Assembly: GCF_000350225.1 (NCBI RefSeq)
Contig: NW_005179048.1
Span: 62,001-126,000 of the forward strand
Source: Chondrus crispus
Lineage: Eukaryota > Rhodophyta > Florideophyceae > Gigartinales > Gigartinaceae
Reading direction: 5' to 3'
Length of the DNA stretch: 64,000 bases
The position numbers were made by a program, and so were the translations under genes. Shown in pieces: positions 29,585 through 39,744 of this stretch. Position 1 is the first letter of the stretch. Every line of letters starts with the position of its first letter. Below the pieces are notes generated by a model. The model did no database searches, was not told where the DNA came from, and saw only the letters and a list, made by a program, of their open reading frames with translations.

Positions 29585-32500
29585 CCATCGCAAATAGAAC
29601 TAGTAGGTTAAGGAGAACAGAGAAGTAAGAAATTCGAGGGGGAAACGAATTCGCTGATTTTGTGGATGAGGAAAGTGAGAGCAGAGGAAGCAAGGTAGGT
29701 AGCCCCCGGGGCCCCTCCAGAAGGAAGAAAGGACGCGCGACGCGTTATCAAGGAATGGAAGTGAGACTGTATGTCCGGATGAGGCAAGGAGCCCCCCGAA
29801 AAATACGCACACGAAATCGACGGATACATGTGAAATGACAATCGGGATCAGCGGTCCGCCCTCGTGGAAGATCATTTAATCAAAAAGAATATTTTTTAGT
29901 TGTTGCGGCACGCAGGCCAAAACCGTGCGGAGGCTAAGTGGCGATCTGACCCTGATCGAAGAGCTGAAAGAGATGGCCACATGCACCGTCACATTCCCAT
30001 GTAAGGGAACGTTCACCCTCTACCTGCTAAGATCGGAGACCACCGGAAACACATGCCCACGGCGATACTGTGTCAAAAACCCGCTTGGTAACCCGTACTC
30101 TGCCAGGATCGACGGCCTCATCGAGGAAAACTATTGCTGAGTTGGATCAGCAAGAACTGGCACGGACGCGCATATTGCGAGCGACCGATTTACCGGTTTA
30201 CCACAGTAACCCACTTCCGTCATTTTTGTTTTCACACTGTTCTGCTTCGTTTCGTTTTTGTTTTATTCATTTTTACTTTTTATGTGACGCAGGGAGCAAG
30301 ACCTCCGCACCGCGGGCGACGACGTCACAAGAGCAAGCGTACCGGTCTCGTGTGAATAAGCCGGATGGTTACGATCGAGAAGGAATTGCTAGCTGTCGGT
30401 CGTAATTAATTAAATACGCTGCATGTCGAGCCGAGAAAGAAGCGTGCTCTACGAGTGACCGAGCACGACAGACTGTGCTTAATTAAGGAATTGTTTGGTG
30501 GCAACCAGACAGCGTCAGAAGGGAGGGAGCGGAACGAATTCGGAAGAGTGTAAGTGAAGGCACAAGCGTGGTTCTGAAGAGGGTGTGTCAGATTATCATA
30601 GATGATGTAAGGGTCACGACTCATATAGCCGCGAGTACCCTACAAGAGTGCTCCCGGTAACTCAATCGGTAGAGCATTTGACTGTACTCCCTAAGGGATA
30701 AGGGGCTGTGTCAGATAGACGAGCGGGTTACCTTCGAGCCGCGAGAGAAGGTGTGGAAAAGATCCAGTTGATGTGCGTGAGCAAGTTAGCGAGGCGGATG
30801 GAGAGGAAGTGGATGATGCGAGATGCGACATCGCCGGTCAAGCTCTCAAGAGCAATTCACAGGATGGTGAGGAACACCGCCGCTCGTAGCGGAGGATTTT
30901 TATTGGTCGTCATAAGGAGATGCACATGGTCAGGGTGACTTCGGTTTTGGTTCGACGCGGAAGCACGGTCAGAAGAAAGGTAGTCAACTTGCAAACGGAG
31001 GTACAGTTTGAGTGGCCCTCGTACGCAAGCGTTTGATTCGTGTGCACGCTGAGGACTGTACATCAACGATGATGAGAGGCAAAAAGGAAACGGGGAGGAC
31101 TCGTGAGGAACGAGGCTTGATCGGTTCCAAAGAGAATAGAACGGAAGGCGGAGGGAAGGTGGATGACCACCATACGCACTAATGAGGAAACGAGTCTAAC
31201 GTTTACTGGTATGGACCTACGCACGGCACCGGCGCGGAATGCGAAACGACGTTTAGATCGGCATACTGCCCTCAACAGAGCGGGTTCACGAAGAGAATTC
31301 AGAGGCACTGTACTCCCAAGGGGAGACAGACGGACAAATTCTGTGAAGTCAAAATGGAACACGACAAATCGTCGGGATTTTTAATAAATTTAATGGACAC
31401 GTGTCGCGACGCCGAGGGGACTGTTCGCAGAACATAAGGCCTGACACAACGCCGGAAAGCGAACCCCAAAACTTCGTCGAAGTTAAAACTGCACGCCCTC
31501 CAAGGGACACGCAATCGGATCGTGAACACCGTCACTTGCCCGCACCACTACCGATCAATAGCGACGCTATGTCGCCGTACTGTGTTGTATCACGCCCTCA
31601 TCAAGGATTTATTGACACCGTAACCTCCTCACTCACTTCTTGTTGTTGTACCGCACTTCGGTGTACCGTTTCGTTTTCGTTTGTTTTCTTTAATTTGTTT
31701 TTGTCTAGGTAATCTTACGACTCATGCGAAGCAGAGATCTAACCCCGCACCGCAGGAAGCGAAGAAAAAATCGTGTTATCCGGACCAGGCGATGCCGGAT
31801 CGAGGAAGAAAGGCGCCGCGTCGAACGTAGTTAATTTATTACGCGTGTATCGAGTCGAGAGGAAGGACAACCTGCTCTAGTGTTACCAAGGACGAGAAGG
31901 CGCAACATGGGGGATGCCAAATCAGGAAGCAGAAATGAGGGAACATGAGCCGTTGTCTACAAATCGGGGACGACTGCGCAAAACTAGTCACGCGCACTCG
32001 CATAGAAGGTTCATCCGCTTCTTCACCCCGACGGAGAAAACTAGTCAATGTACAATTTTTATTTGAGGGTGAAACCCGACTCCGCGACATGACGCCAACC
32101 GCCACACTTGAAACCGCTGACGAAAGGCTGGTTCAAGGAACTTTTTACAGGGCAACTGCTGGCGGGATCAAGATCGACGCGTCGCATAGGCTCAATATGA
32201 TCCGTGATGCCGATGGACATTTCTTGTCTGACCGAAGCGATAGGGGCTGAGAGGAGATCGCATGACAAGTTGGTGAAGCGTGAGAGGGCACCGAGCGTGG
32301 AGTAGCAACGTGGGAGAGAGCGGATTGTGTGGATTTTGTGGAAGCCCACGCGAGGGAAAGAGCAGACGACCTGGGAGCATCAAGGGATTTTATTCGGGGA
32401 AGGCGGTGTAACCACCGGAGACCGACGTGAAAGAAACGAGTGAGGTCTTTTCCCAAGGGACAGCGACAACTGGACATTTTCCACCGCTGCACGTCCACTC

Positions 32501-33494
32501 CAAATTGTTCGAAAAGTCTGTTTCTAAGGGGGTGCCCGTGAAAATGACGGATAGCTACGAGGGTGGAGACTGCCAAGCACCCGATTGAGAAAGAGCGCGT
32601 CACTTGTCAAGTCTTCAAACGAAGACGCAGTACCCCGCGACCAGAGCGAAGAAGTTGCGATTGGCACTGACGAGGACGATGACTTTTCTAAGGCTACCAA
32701 ATTCTCATGATCCTTTTTCCTCAAGGACACGGCTGTAGAATGATGCTCCAGCTCCCTCGCCACCGGTACGCCGATATTGGCGTTACCTGATATCAATTTC
32801 ATTTGGATGTTTGAACGGGAAGAGGCCCTTTCCCGACCACGAGACGAGGCGCATCCGTCGTGGGTTCCTCGCCGTTCATGGCAAGCCAAGGAGGAGATAA
32901 TAAGGGTCGGAGAACAACGTCGCGCGGCGTGTGTCCTCACGTTATGGATAGCGCCAGGCGGAGGTTGGATCGACGGCCACGGGGAAGAGTGGCGTCGACT
33001 GAAAGATAACTCCTAGTGAGAACGGGGATTCTATCGCACTGACGTTTCTGGCGTTTGAGGCCAAACGGAGAAACTTTGTTTTAAGATTTTTGCGGGTCGG
33101 CGCGTCAACCAGCACATATCCTTTCACAACTTCTCAGGTATTTCTTGCCCGCTCGAGGGAGATTGAGGACAGCCGTCGGCTACAGTACGCCCGAACAGGG
33201 AAAAGAGGAGGTAAGCGAGGAATCTGAAGAGGTAAAAAGGGCGCATGAAAAGTGGGGGGAAAATTGCCAAGGATAAAGAGGAGGGAGTGAAGAGAAGGAA
33301 ACATTGGGGAATCAGGAAAGGGAGAATTGAAAGTGCAAAAGAGGAGGAAGTTGGAAATAACGGGGGATTTGCAGGTGGGTTCTTTTTATCGCCCAAAGGT
33401 CGTACGATGAAGTCGCTAGTCGACTATAATGCGGGCAGGATGGGAAAAGAAGCACAAGTCGCAAGGGAGTGCTGTGGCCGCCGTCTCAACGAGA
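29585..33494 (+). other. Long 3' region of Gypsy-A
   Basis: Downstream of pol there are nearly 5 kb before the LTR, unusually long for the group. No envelope domain is recognisable. A short plus-strand frame (29925-30140, RRLSGDLTLIEELKEMATCT...) looks protein-like but is unidentified. Two stretches, about 30190-30480 and 31605-31895, are diverged copies of each other (shared features: a T-rich tract, CCGCACCGC, GATCGAG-AAG, TTAATTAA-like, GTCGAG-CGAGA). A tRNA-like sequence lies at 30651-30750. The first ~300 bp have a homologous counterpart in the host copy (45735-45983 plus 47110-47240), so the region belongs to the element. Confidence 0.7.
30651..30750 (+). tRNA. Decayed tRNA-Tyr-like sequence with intron, inside Gypsy-A
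   Basis: The order is: CTCCCGG (acceptor 5' strand), TA, D-arm ACTCAATCGGTAGAGC (one stem mismatch), anticodon stem TTTGA, loop CTGTA with a GTA anticodon (30684-30686), a probable ~20-nt intron beginning after position 37, stem partner TCAGA, then a degraded T-arm containing TTCGAG and a 3' strand resembling GCGAGAG. It starts like eukaryotic tRNA-Tyr (yeast: CTCTCGGTA). It is probably non-functional because the T-arm and 3' acceptor are damaged. Its 5' acceptor strand would pair with the tRNA 3' end predicted by the element's primer-binding site (CTCCCGG with TCGGGAG, one wobble). Confidence 0.6.
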
Positions 33495-34145
33495 CTATGC
33501 CCCAAGGGATTTTCCCTTTGGAAGGGAGGTGACAAGCCGAGCTAGAACTCGCAAGTCGTCCAGGGACGCCCCCTGGAGAGCTTCTCCCTCCACACCATGA
33601 GCCATGAGAAGGCGATGGTAAACGGCGGCAGCAGAGGTGTTTTCTTTGGGAATTGTAGATGATGGAGGGCCCGAGGTAGGGGCGAGGAGCGGACCCTCAG
33701 GTGAAGGGGGAGCTGGAAGTGGGGTCGGATCCCCGGAAGACGGAGGGGCTTCCTGGATTGAAATGGTTCCCGTCGAGCAGCTCGCAGGAGGAATCTCGGC
33801 GCGCGGAAGAGCCTCAGGGCGGGTTAAGCCCACTGGTGCCGTACATGACGGCAATGGCAAGGTTGAGGTGGGTGTGACGAGCTGTCCCTCGCGTGATGGG
33901 GAAGCAGGAAGTGAGGTTGGATTCACGTCGGAGGAAGACACGACTCGAAGCGACAAGGTTTCCGCCGAGCTCGTGGGAGGAAGTACGACGCACACTGGGG
34001 CCTCAGGCGCGGAGGGACGGACCGGTGCAGGGAGAGGGGAAGTTGGGGCCGAAGGTCGAGAGCACATCTCAGGCTCTTGAGGATCCGCGTTCACCACAGT
34101 GACTGCGTTGGGGGTTGGTGGTTGATTTCCGAAACGGCGGCTCAT
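33495..34145 (-). CDS. Antisense ORF in Gypsy-A, Pro-rich part
   Basis: The ATG at 34145 opens 216 residues, antisense to gag-pol. The protein is Pro/Ser/Thr-rich (repeated PLPAPPSPEG-like stretches) and ends in a short, more structured segment (VYHRLLMAHGVEGEALQGAS, then LARLVTSLPKG). It is in the same frame as the ORF at 34179-34487, separated by one TAG and 11 sense codons, so the two probably formed one ~330-residue antisense protein. Antisense ORFs between pol and the 3' LTR are known from some plant Ty3/gypsy lineages. No domain is recognised; function unknown. Confidence 0.45.
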   Translation of the reverse strand: MSRRFGNQPPTPNAVTVVNADPQEPEMCSRPSAPTSPLPAPVRPSAPEAPVCVVLPPTSSAETLSLRVVSSSDVNPTSLPASPSREGQLVTPTSTLPLPSCTAPVGLTRPEALPRAEIPPASCSTGTISIQEAPPSSGDPTPLPAPPSPEGPLLAPTSGPPSSTIPKENTSAAAVYHRLLMAHGVEGEALQGASLDDLRVLARLVTSLPKGKSLGA

Positions 34146-34178
34146 CTGGGCCTCCCAGGCAGAACAGAGGGAGGAGGA

Positions 34179-34487
34179 CTAGGGGTTGATCCACACGAAG
34201 TCGCCGGCAGCTGGATGATTTCTACCAGGGGAAAAAGAGGGTCGTTGGCGTGAAAAGGACCGAGAAGAATTTTGTGGAGGAACGCAATCCCACGCTACGG
34301 TCTCGATCATATCGAGGAGGGCGTGCAATTCACGGTCCACATCGGACCCGCCAAGGGGGACAGAAAAATCGAGGAGAAGCATCTGTTCGCGGAGTTTCGA
34401 AGGGAGGTGCCACAGGCGCCAACAGTGGAAAACTTCCCACAGGAGGGTGGCACTATCGTCCGAGTGTTCCGATGGAGAAGGAAGCAT
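34179..34487 (-). CDS. Antisense ORF in Gypsy-A, N-terminal part
   Basis: The ATG at 34487 opens 102 residues with a globular look: LLWEVFHCWRLWHLPSKLRE, then DVDRELHALLDMIETVAWDC. A TAA lies in frame just upstream, so this is the likely start. It ends at a TAG at 34179-34181, and the same frame continues as the Pro-rich ORF. It lies just inside the 3' LTR, from which antisense transcription could start. Unidentified. Confidence 0.45.
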   Translation of the reverse strand: MLPSPSEHSDDSATLLWEVFHCWRLWHLPSKLREQMLLLDFSVPLGGSDVDRELHALLDMIETVAWDCVPPQNSSRSFSRQRPSFSPGRNHPAAGDFVWINP

Positions 34488-34600
34488 GGTATTTTCGTCT
34501 TACCCTTGCTAGAACGCCGCGCAGAGTGATTGATGACCGGGAAACACGGTCAGCAGCGGCAGGAGATTATACGATGGCTGGGCGTTGCGCAAGGGCGCTC

Positions 34601-34610
34601 AGAAGGGGGA
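34601..34610 (+). other. Polypurine tract of Gypsy-A
   Basis: AGAAGGGGGA lies 2 nt before the 3' LTR start at 34613, where the plus-strand primer is expected. Confidence 0.85.
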
Positions 34611-34612
34611 TA

Positions 34613-35543
34613 TGTAGTGCAATACGCACCTGAAAAGGGGGGTGAAAAGAAATGAAAATGATGGGGTATGACAAGCAAAAGTGGAAATCATTTCACTTTA
34701 TTATTTGAATTATTAATTTTAATTAGTTGCATATTAGTTATTTAACATTAGATTAGATCTAGGATCTAGCGCCGAGAGCTACTGTAGTGGCTCCGGCGGG
34801 GCGATATATACCTTAGCCCTCTGACGACCAAGTCAGTAAAGGTAACCCGAGTTGCCGGAGTTGAATATCGCCTTGGTCGAAGTCCGTCTTTCCCAAGACG
34901 CTCCCTTTTACCACAGATTACGTTATCCTTCAGCGCTCGGGGGTCCCATTCCTTTTCCCTTTATTTCCCTATCCTAATTTCCCTTAATCTTGAGTTGGTC
35001 CCACCTTGTAGGATTGCGATCCGCAACGTGACGTCATTTGCCATCGGGCTTCTGTGTTGGTGCACCAGTGGTGCTTTTCTCAGTGTTGGTTCCATCGGAA
35101 TCTGGTTGCGACCGATCCGTTGTTGGTACTTTGCCATCGGGCAGTACGACGGTGTAGCGTTGCTACGTTTTCTTCTTTCCCGACGGGCTACGTTGCGACG
35201 TCCCCGTCGAAGACCTTATCAAGGGTATAAGGTGTACAAGGCACTCTTCGAGCATTGGATTTTGCGACCCATCGGTCCAGGTTTACCTAAACACCCCTCC
35301 GAACTCGTCGAGCAGTTGCCTTTACAAGTCTCTACCACCATTTACCGATCCCGGGCTGGGCCCTTCTCTTTGCCCCCCCCTATCAGGGATCCGAGCTACT
35401 GCGGGCCGCAAACCCGCTTAAAGAGGACAGGGAGCTTCGAACCCTCCGTAGCGCTGTGCCGTTGGCAGTTGTTGTTTTTGTTGCTGTTGTTTGTGTTGGA
35501 CCGTCGGACCTTGGTCTCTGCCTAACAAGCGCATTGCACTACA
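34613..35543 (+). repeat. 3' LTR of Gypsy-A
   Basis: Matches the 5' LTR along all 931 bp with about five or six differences, including compensating single-base indels. It is followed by the target duplication AGGAA. Confidence 0.95.
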
Positions 35544-35545
35544 AG

Positions 35546-35893
35546 GAAACTGTCAGAAACGAGGGTGCGCGGTGGGTCATGACTGTGGCAGAAGTGGCGT
35601 CACTTACTGTGGATGAGATCTCAACCAAACACACAACTAGCAGAATGGAAACTGTTAGAAAAATGGATGCGTGGTGGGTCAGAACTGTGGCAGAAGTGGC
35701 GTCACTTACTATGGATGAGGTCTCAAACAAACAAGCAACTCGCAGAAAGGAAACTGTTAGAGAAACGGATGCGTGGTGGGTCAAGACTGTGGGAGAAGTG
35801 GCTTCACTTACTGTGTGGATGAGATCTCAACCGAACACGCAACTCGCAGAAAGGAAACTGTCAGAAAAAGGGATGCATGGTGGGTCAAGACTG
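35546..35893 (+). repeat. Tandem 102-bp repeats, about 3.4 copies
   Basis: Units start GAAACTGT at 35546, 35648, 35750 and 35854; lengths are 102, 102, 104 and partial. The first two are translatable with a 34-residue period (core VRTVAEVASLTMDEVSNKQA), but the 2-bp expansion in unit three breaks the frame. The left flank of Gypsy-A (about 21664-21702) is a partial unit of the same array. Confidence 0.9.
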
Positions 35894-36538
35894 CAGACGA
35901 GGGGCGTGCAGAGAGTTAGATCTGGTCCTGGAACTATATTGCTGCATATATATATGCAGTGCTCAGAAAAACCGGTAGCTAGATATTTCAAACTGTTCAT
36001 GGGCACGTGTCAATAGCAGAATATAGGTACTAAAATCTCAATTTGAAATTACCGAATTCGGTATGGCATGGCTGTCCTTAACGACAGCCATTCATTGAGC
36101 TTTTGCATGCGGCATCACATCAAAATGCGAGTAGGAGCATATCCTTTTTACCGTTTCTATTCATTGAACCAAGCTTTAATATTAACGCCACAACCGTATG
36201 CATCGCCAAATGTAACAAAAGACCTTCTTTCGGCTGTAGAGCAGTAAGCTTGCTGAAATCTTGTTAATGCCGAGGTCCATGCCAAACTTCACTGCAGCCC
36301 CACTTCCAGTTGCAAACCTGGTCGAAACCGTCACAGATGGGCCGTCAAAGCAAGATTCGTTGGGTTCTTAAAACGCCGACCTTATGCAAAGCGTTCCGAA
36401 GATGTTGCATCACAAGGGGCTACTTCGGATGGGCACGCACCATCTTCTTCTGAACCTCAGCTTGAAAGACATCGAAAAAGAGCAAGGCCATGTAGGCAAC
36501 TGTCTACGAAGCCAGCTAAACGTCCAGGAGATGGGTTC
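35894..36538. other. Upstream region of the CACTA-like transposase remnant
   Basis: No separate gene. The transposase frame stays open for roughly 200 nt upstream of the ATG at 36539 with basic protein-like coding (RHRKRARPCRQLSTKPAKRP), so the original start probably lies within this stretch. Confidence 0.45.
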
Positions 36539-38205
36539 ATGTTACTAGACGGTCAGTCAGAATCCTACGCTTCCCTTTTGAAAGACGGGCTTTTAAGCGA
36601 CCTCCAAGAATACCAAGGCGTCATGCATGACGGTGCGAAGGCACTTCCATCAAGTCCTCACCCCGAACGAAATGACACGATCCGTTGTGAAGAAAGCGAA
36701 GGAATTTCTGGATTAGATATTGGATTGAGCGTTGAGCAGGACAATGCCTACGAAGCTGAGGAGTCTGAGGAGCTGATAGACAGCATGCTCGAAAGCGCTT
36801 CTGGTGGAATTCGATTGACCTGGACAAATATTGCATCACTGATAACAGCAACTGGGAGCACGCGTCTCAGCGAGACTGCGTATGAGGCACTTGCCAACTT
36901 TAGGAACTGGAGACCGAATGAAAGGCAGCTCACTCTCAAACTGCCAAGTACATCTACTCTGAAGAGACGTGTTCGTCCATTTGCGAAATCCAACTTCTTC
37001 GTTCCTTGTCATGTAGAAATGTTTACTGTGGATTTGTCGAAGTCTGCGTCGAAGGCTGGCGTTGGAAAGTATACCTCACAGGACAGCGCTCCGACCATGA
37101 TTGTAAGACCGAGCAACTGGGTGAAACTTGACTTTTCGACAGCAAAATTGCGGGAGATAGTGCAAGGAAGACGGCATGATATGGATCCGTCAATCGAGAT
37201 ACCGAGGTTCTCGGATATTGAGGACACTCCAATAATCAAGGATAGGGCTGGGAGTCTATCTGTTTATCGGATTCCGACCGAAGATGGTGTGACAGTGAAA
37301 CTGCGAAAAGGGCTCCTTCTTAACATTACGTTCGAAACAAGTGACGCGGTGAAGGGCACATTGATGCAAGCCCAATTTGCAGCAACGTCCTCAACGAACA
37401 TGAGATTTGATGCAGTTGTATCTTCCTTCTTTGTTTACAATGAGCCAAACTGGACAGAACCGCAGGCGGAGTCCAATTCAAAGCGTACCAGAAGGATGAA
37501 GATGAAGAGACCAGAATCTCGGGCATTCCTTCCCAGTGACATGGTCGTCGAACTTGCACTCCCAGGACAGCCCGACGCCGAAGATTCGGAAGAACCAACG
37601 CAAACACCCTTCCTTGTGTATAGGATGTGGAGAGGATAGAACTGTGATGACGACTACGCCACCAGCTTGGTTGTATCTTCTGAAAGAAACGTTTCGAATC
37701 TCACTGGCACGAATAGGGGCGTTTACAACCAGATGTTTGACAAAACCGTAGTGAAACGAGTATCTGCCGCTGATATTCCAATGTACAAGGGTCATCGCGT
37801 CGATGCAGAAAGCAGTGGAAGTTTGGAAAATGGAAGAAAGTACGTTGTGTATAGAATGTTTCTGTACTCTGATGGATTTACGCCGTACATTGGAAAGAAA
37901 GGAAGCATGGGTGGTGTATACATGCTGCCAATAGGTATGGCTCCAGAGAACCGCAATGGAGGAGGAGCCATCAGACCTATCGGGCTAACTCCTCCAGGGG
38001 TATCTACAAACGAGGTACCGGCGGCAGTTATTGATGATATCATTGAGGGGACAGAAAAGGGATTTGAGATGACCACTGCAAAAGGAGAGAAGGTTGTTCT
38101 TTTTCTCGATGTCGTCGGGTACGTTGGAGACTATCCTGCAGTGTCCGATCAACTGGGAGGAGATACAGAATCTCAAGCCGTACTGGGTCAGAGAAACCCC
38201 GAATT
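36539..38205 (+). pseudogene. CACTA-like transposase, truncated and interrupted
   Basis: The ATG at 36539 begins a frame interrupted by a TAG at 37637-37639 and continuing in phase to about 38205. It is homologous to the protein encoded at 51390-55529. Shared blocks include IIKDRAGSL versus IVRDRASVL, GRKYVVYRMFLYSDGF versus GTPYVVYRVLLYCDDF, GSMGGVYMLPIG versus GSAGGFYMLPLG, IGLTPPGVSTN in both, and VVLFLDVVGYVGDYPA versus VRIFIDVVGFLGDYLE. The homology stops just before the C-x2-C motif, where unrelated antisense transposase sequence begins. This is the expected transposase of the 20626-43983 element, but it is dead. Confidence 0.8.
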
Positions 38206-38299
38206 TTCTTTTATTGGTGCGGCAGTACACAGATTTTTAGAAAAAGGTCTATTTGGTAATTTCACTGGCACCAGAGAGACCGAATAACGCGGACGCAGC

Positions 38300-38937
38300 A
38301 ACGTTGATGGCGAATGGTGAGGAGTTGACGCACTTTGGGGAGGGGCATTCGTGCCCCTTTGAAACCGCAGGTGCTGCAGCTTCGCTTGTTCCTTGTTTTC
38401 GGCTGTTGGAAACGTGATATCCCTGTTTAGAGTTCTCCAGGTACGAACAGCGTCCGGGGAGGGCATATTGTCCTTCGTCTGAAAACCGCGTCGACCATCA
38501 TTAGCAATGCGAGCCACGATAGCTCGCAATGTATAATTGTTAATTGCGAATCCCCGGGAGGCAGTATATTTAATGCGCTGCTTAATGGTTTTGTCCTCGT
38601 CCGCTTTGATGACACGGGGGGCTCCGGGACGGTTGTTGGCTGGGTCAAGAAGGCGGGACAGTTTGTCGTCGTCCTTGGTCTTGAGACATTTTTGTAATCG
38701 GTCTGCTGTCCCACGACTGATGGCTGTGAGGCGAACCACATCGGCAACCTTTTTTCTCATCTTCAATAAATTTACTGCTGTCTGCCGTTTGTCTTTGGCC
38801 CTTGCGTCCCGTCTGTCTATTGTTTGGCGCGCGCTGCCTGACGACGCATTCCAATCGACATCGGAGGGCGCGTGAATTGTGCGTAACTGGAGGCCAATCC
38901 CGGGAGCAGGACGAGAAGGTGTTTGATCGTGGATCAA
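38300..38937 (-). pseudogene. Helix-turn-helix N-terminal part of another transposase
   Basis: On the minus strand about 200 residues look like the DNA-binding half of a Tc1/pogo-type transposase: RKKVADVVRLTAISRGTADR (HTH-like), a linker NRPGAPRVI, then IKQRIKYTASRGFAINNYTL and MPSPDAVRTW. No DDE catalytic part follows; the frame runs into the antisense of the CACTA-like transposase. Its insertion probably truncated that gene. The family assignment is tentative. Confidence 0.5.
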
Positions 38938-39147
38938 TTACTACTGTTTCGCCTTTAACGGTGCTGTGTGCCCGCCATTTTTTGGCGGGAGGTAACATTT
39001 CGGGAAACTGGAGGCCTGTCTCGTGAACATGACGAGAAAGTGTTTGATCGTGGATCAAATACTACTGTTTGGCCTTCAAGGGTGTTGTGTGCCCGCTATT
39101 TTCTTTTTTGGCGGGACGGGGAGAGGCGCGGAGGTAACATTGCGGGA
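38885..39147. repeat. Direct repeat, 121 and 142 bp
   Basis: Two adjacent copies start AACTGGAGGCC at 38885 and 39006. They share GTGTTTGATCGTGGATCAA, TACTACTGTTT, GTGTGCCCGC and a GGCGGG-rich end; the second copy has about 20 extra bp. A third start (AACTGTAG) follows at 39148. Confidence 0.85.
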
Positions 39148-39344
39148 AACTGTAGACGAGGTGAACGCTTAGGTCCCAGAGCGTTTCCCTGGAGTCCAGG
39201 GATGAACGATTGTACCCATTGTCCGCACTGACAGCAACGAGAACTGAATCACCAAATTAGCCTTTTTTACCAAATAATGCTTTTAGGAAAGGGTATACCG
39301 CGCAGGCCTGCATGCGCAGGCAAGTTTCTTTGGTATGACATGTA
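39148..39344. other. No gene recognised
   Basis: A short spacer between repeat modules. It contains a small palindromic stretch (GCGCAGGCCTGCATGCGC, around 39301-39318). Confidence 0.35.
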
Positions 39345-39350
39345 ATGGCC

Positions 39351-39486
39351 GTCGCACGACAAGATTTACAAAAGCTGTATGGCTGGCCAGCCACATTGGA
39401 ACTAGATTAATTTTTGTTAATTTTTTAGAGGTTGATTCTAGTATGGGTGGCCACCCATACAGCTTTTGTAGATCTTGTCGCGCGAC
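39351..39486. repeat. 136-bp foldback element, copy 1
   Basis: The two ~48-bp arms begin GTCGCACGAC and end GTCGCGCGAC, with an AT-rich centre (ATTAATTTTTGTTAATTTTT). A second copy lies at 41256-41391. Confidence 0.8.
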
Positions 39487-39512
39487 AAACAAATGACACG
39501 TCTGGACCCAAA

Positions 39513-39622
39513 TGCAATGTATTACACGACACGTGTGGATCGATATGCAATGTTTTACATGTGGCGACCAAAATGCAATGTATTACACGTGATGACCAAA
39601 ACGCAATGTTTCACACGTGGCG
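39513..39622. repeat. Short tandem repeats of about 28 bp, array 1
   Basis: Four copies of a unit built on TGCAATGT-TT-CACGTGGCGACCAAAA with spacings of 33, 28 and 28 bp. A related array lies around 41413-41525. Units are degenerate and there are no spacers, so this is not CRISPR. Confidence 0.75.
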
Positions 39623-39744
39623 ACAAGCTGGTGGATGATGATTGGCCGATTATGATACGGAATCGTATACAGTGCCTCCTACGATATAGTGCTATAGCGT
39701 GACATACCTCTAGCTATGGCATTATTGGGGGGATGGCACTATAT

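Larger units (their letters stand above)
21703..35543 (+). mobile_element. Gypsy-A: complete young Ty3/gypsy chromovirus, 13.8 kb
   Basis: Two 931-bp LTRs (21703-22633, 34613-35543) differ at only about five or six places and begin and end with the inverted pair TGTAGTGCAAT/ATTGCACTACA. The 5-bp target duplication AGGAA is intact (21698-21702, 35544-35548). Inside are a primer-binding site, gag, a zinc-knuckle segment, protease-RT-RNase H-integrase-chromodomain pol, a 5-kb 3' region and a polypurine tract. The near-identical LTRs mean a recent insertion. Pol has no internal stop, but the gag-to-pol region has four stops in the gag frame. Confidence 0.95.

Noticed and set aside
29600-29875. 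Envelope-like gene after Gypsy-A pol
   Set aside because: I looked for a signal peptide, a transmembrane anchor and a glycoprotein-like frame in the 3' region and saw none in plus orientation.
32145-32940. Additional antisense ORFs in the Gypsy-A 3' region
   Set aside because: The frames at 32145-32603 and 32524-32940 overlap, differ in phase and carry no clear domain; not strong enough to list with the 33495-34487 antisense ORF.
35456-36016. 186-residue plus-strand frame spanning the LTR end and the 102-bp repeats
   Set aside because: It joins LTR sequence to a tandem array across the insertion site, so it cannot be an ancestral gene; only the periodicity was kept as an observation.
39513-39622. 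CRISPR-like array of 28-bp repeats
   Set aside because: The units are directly adjacent with no unique spacers, are degenerate, and sit in a eukaryotic repeat module; no cas genes are present.
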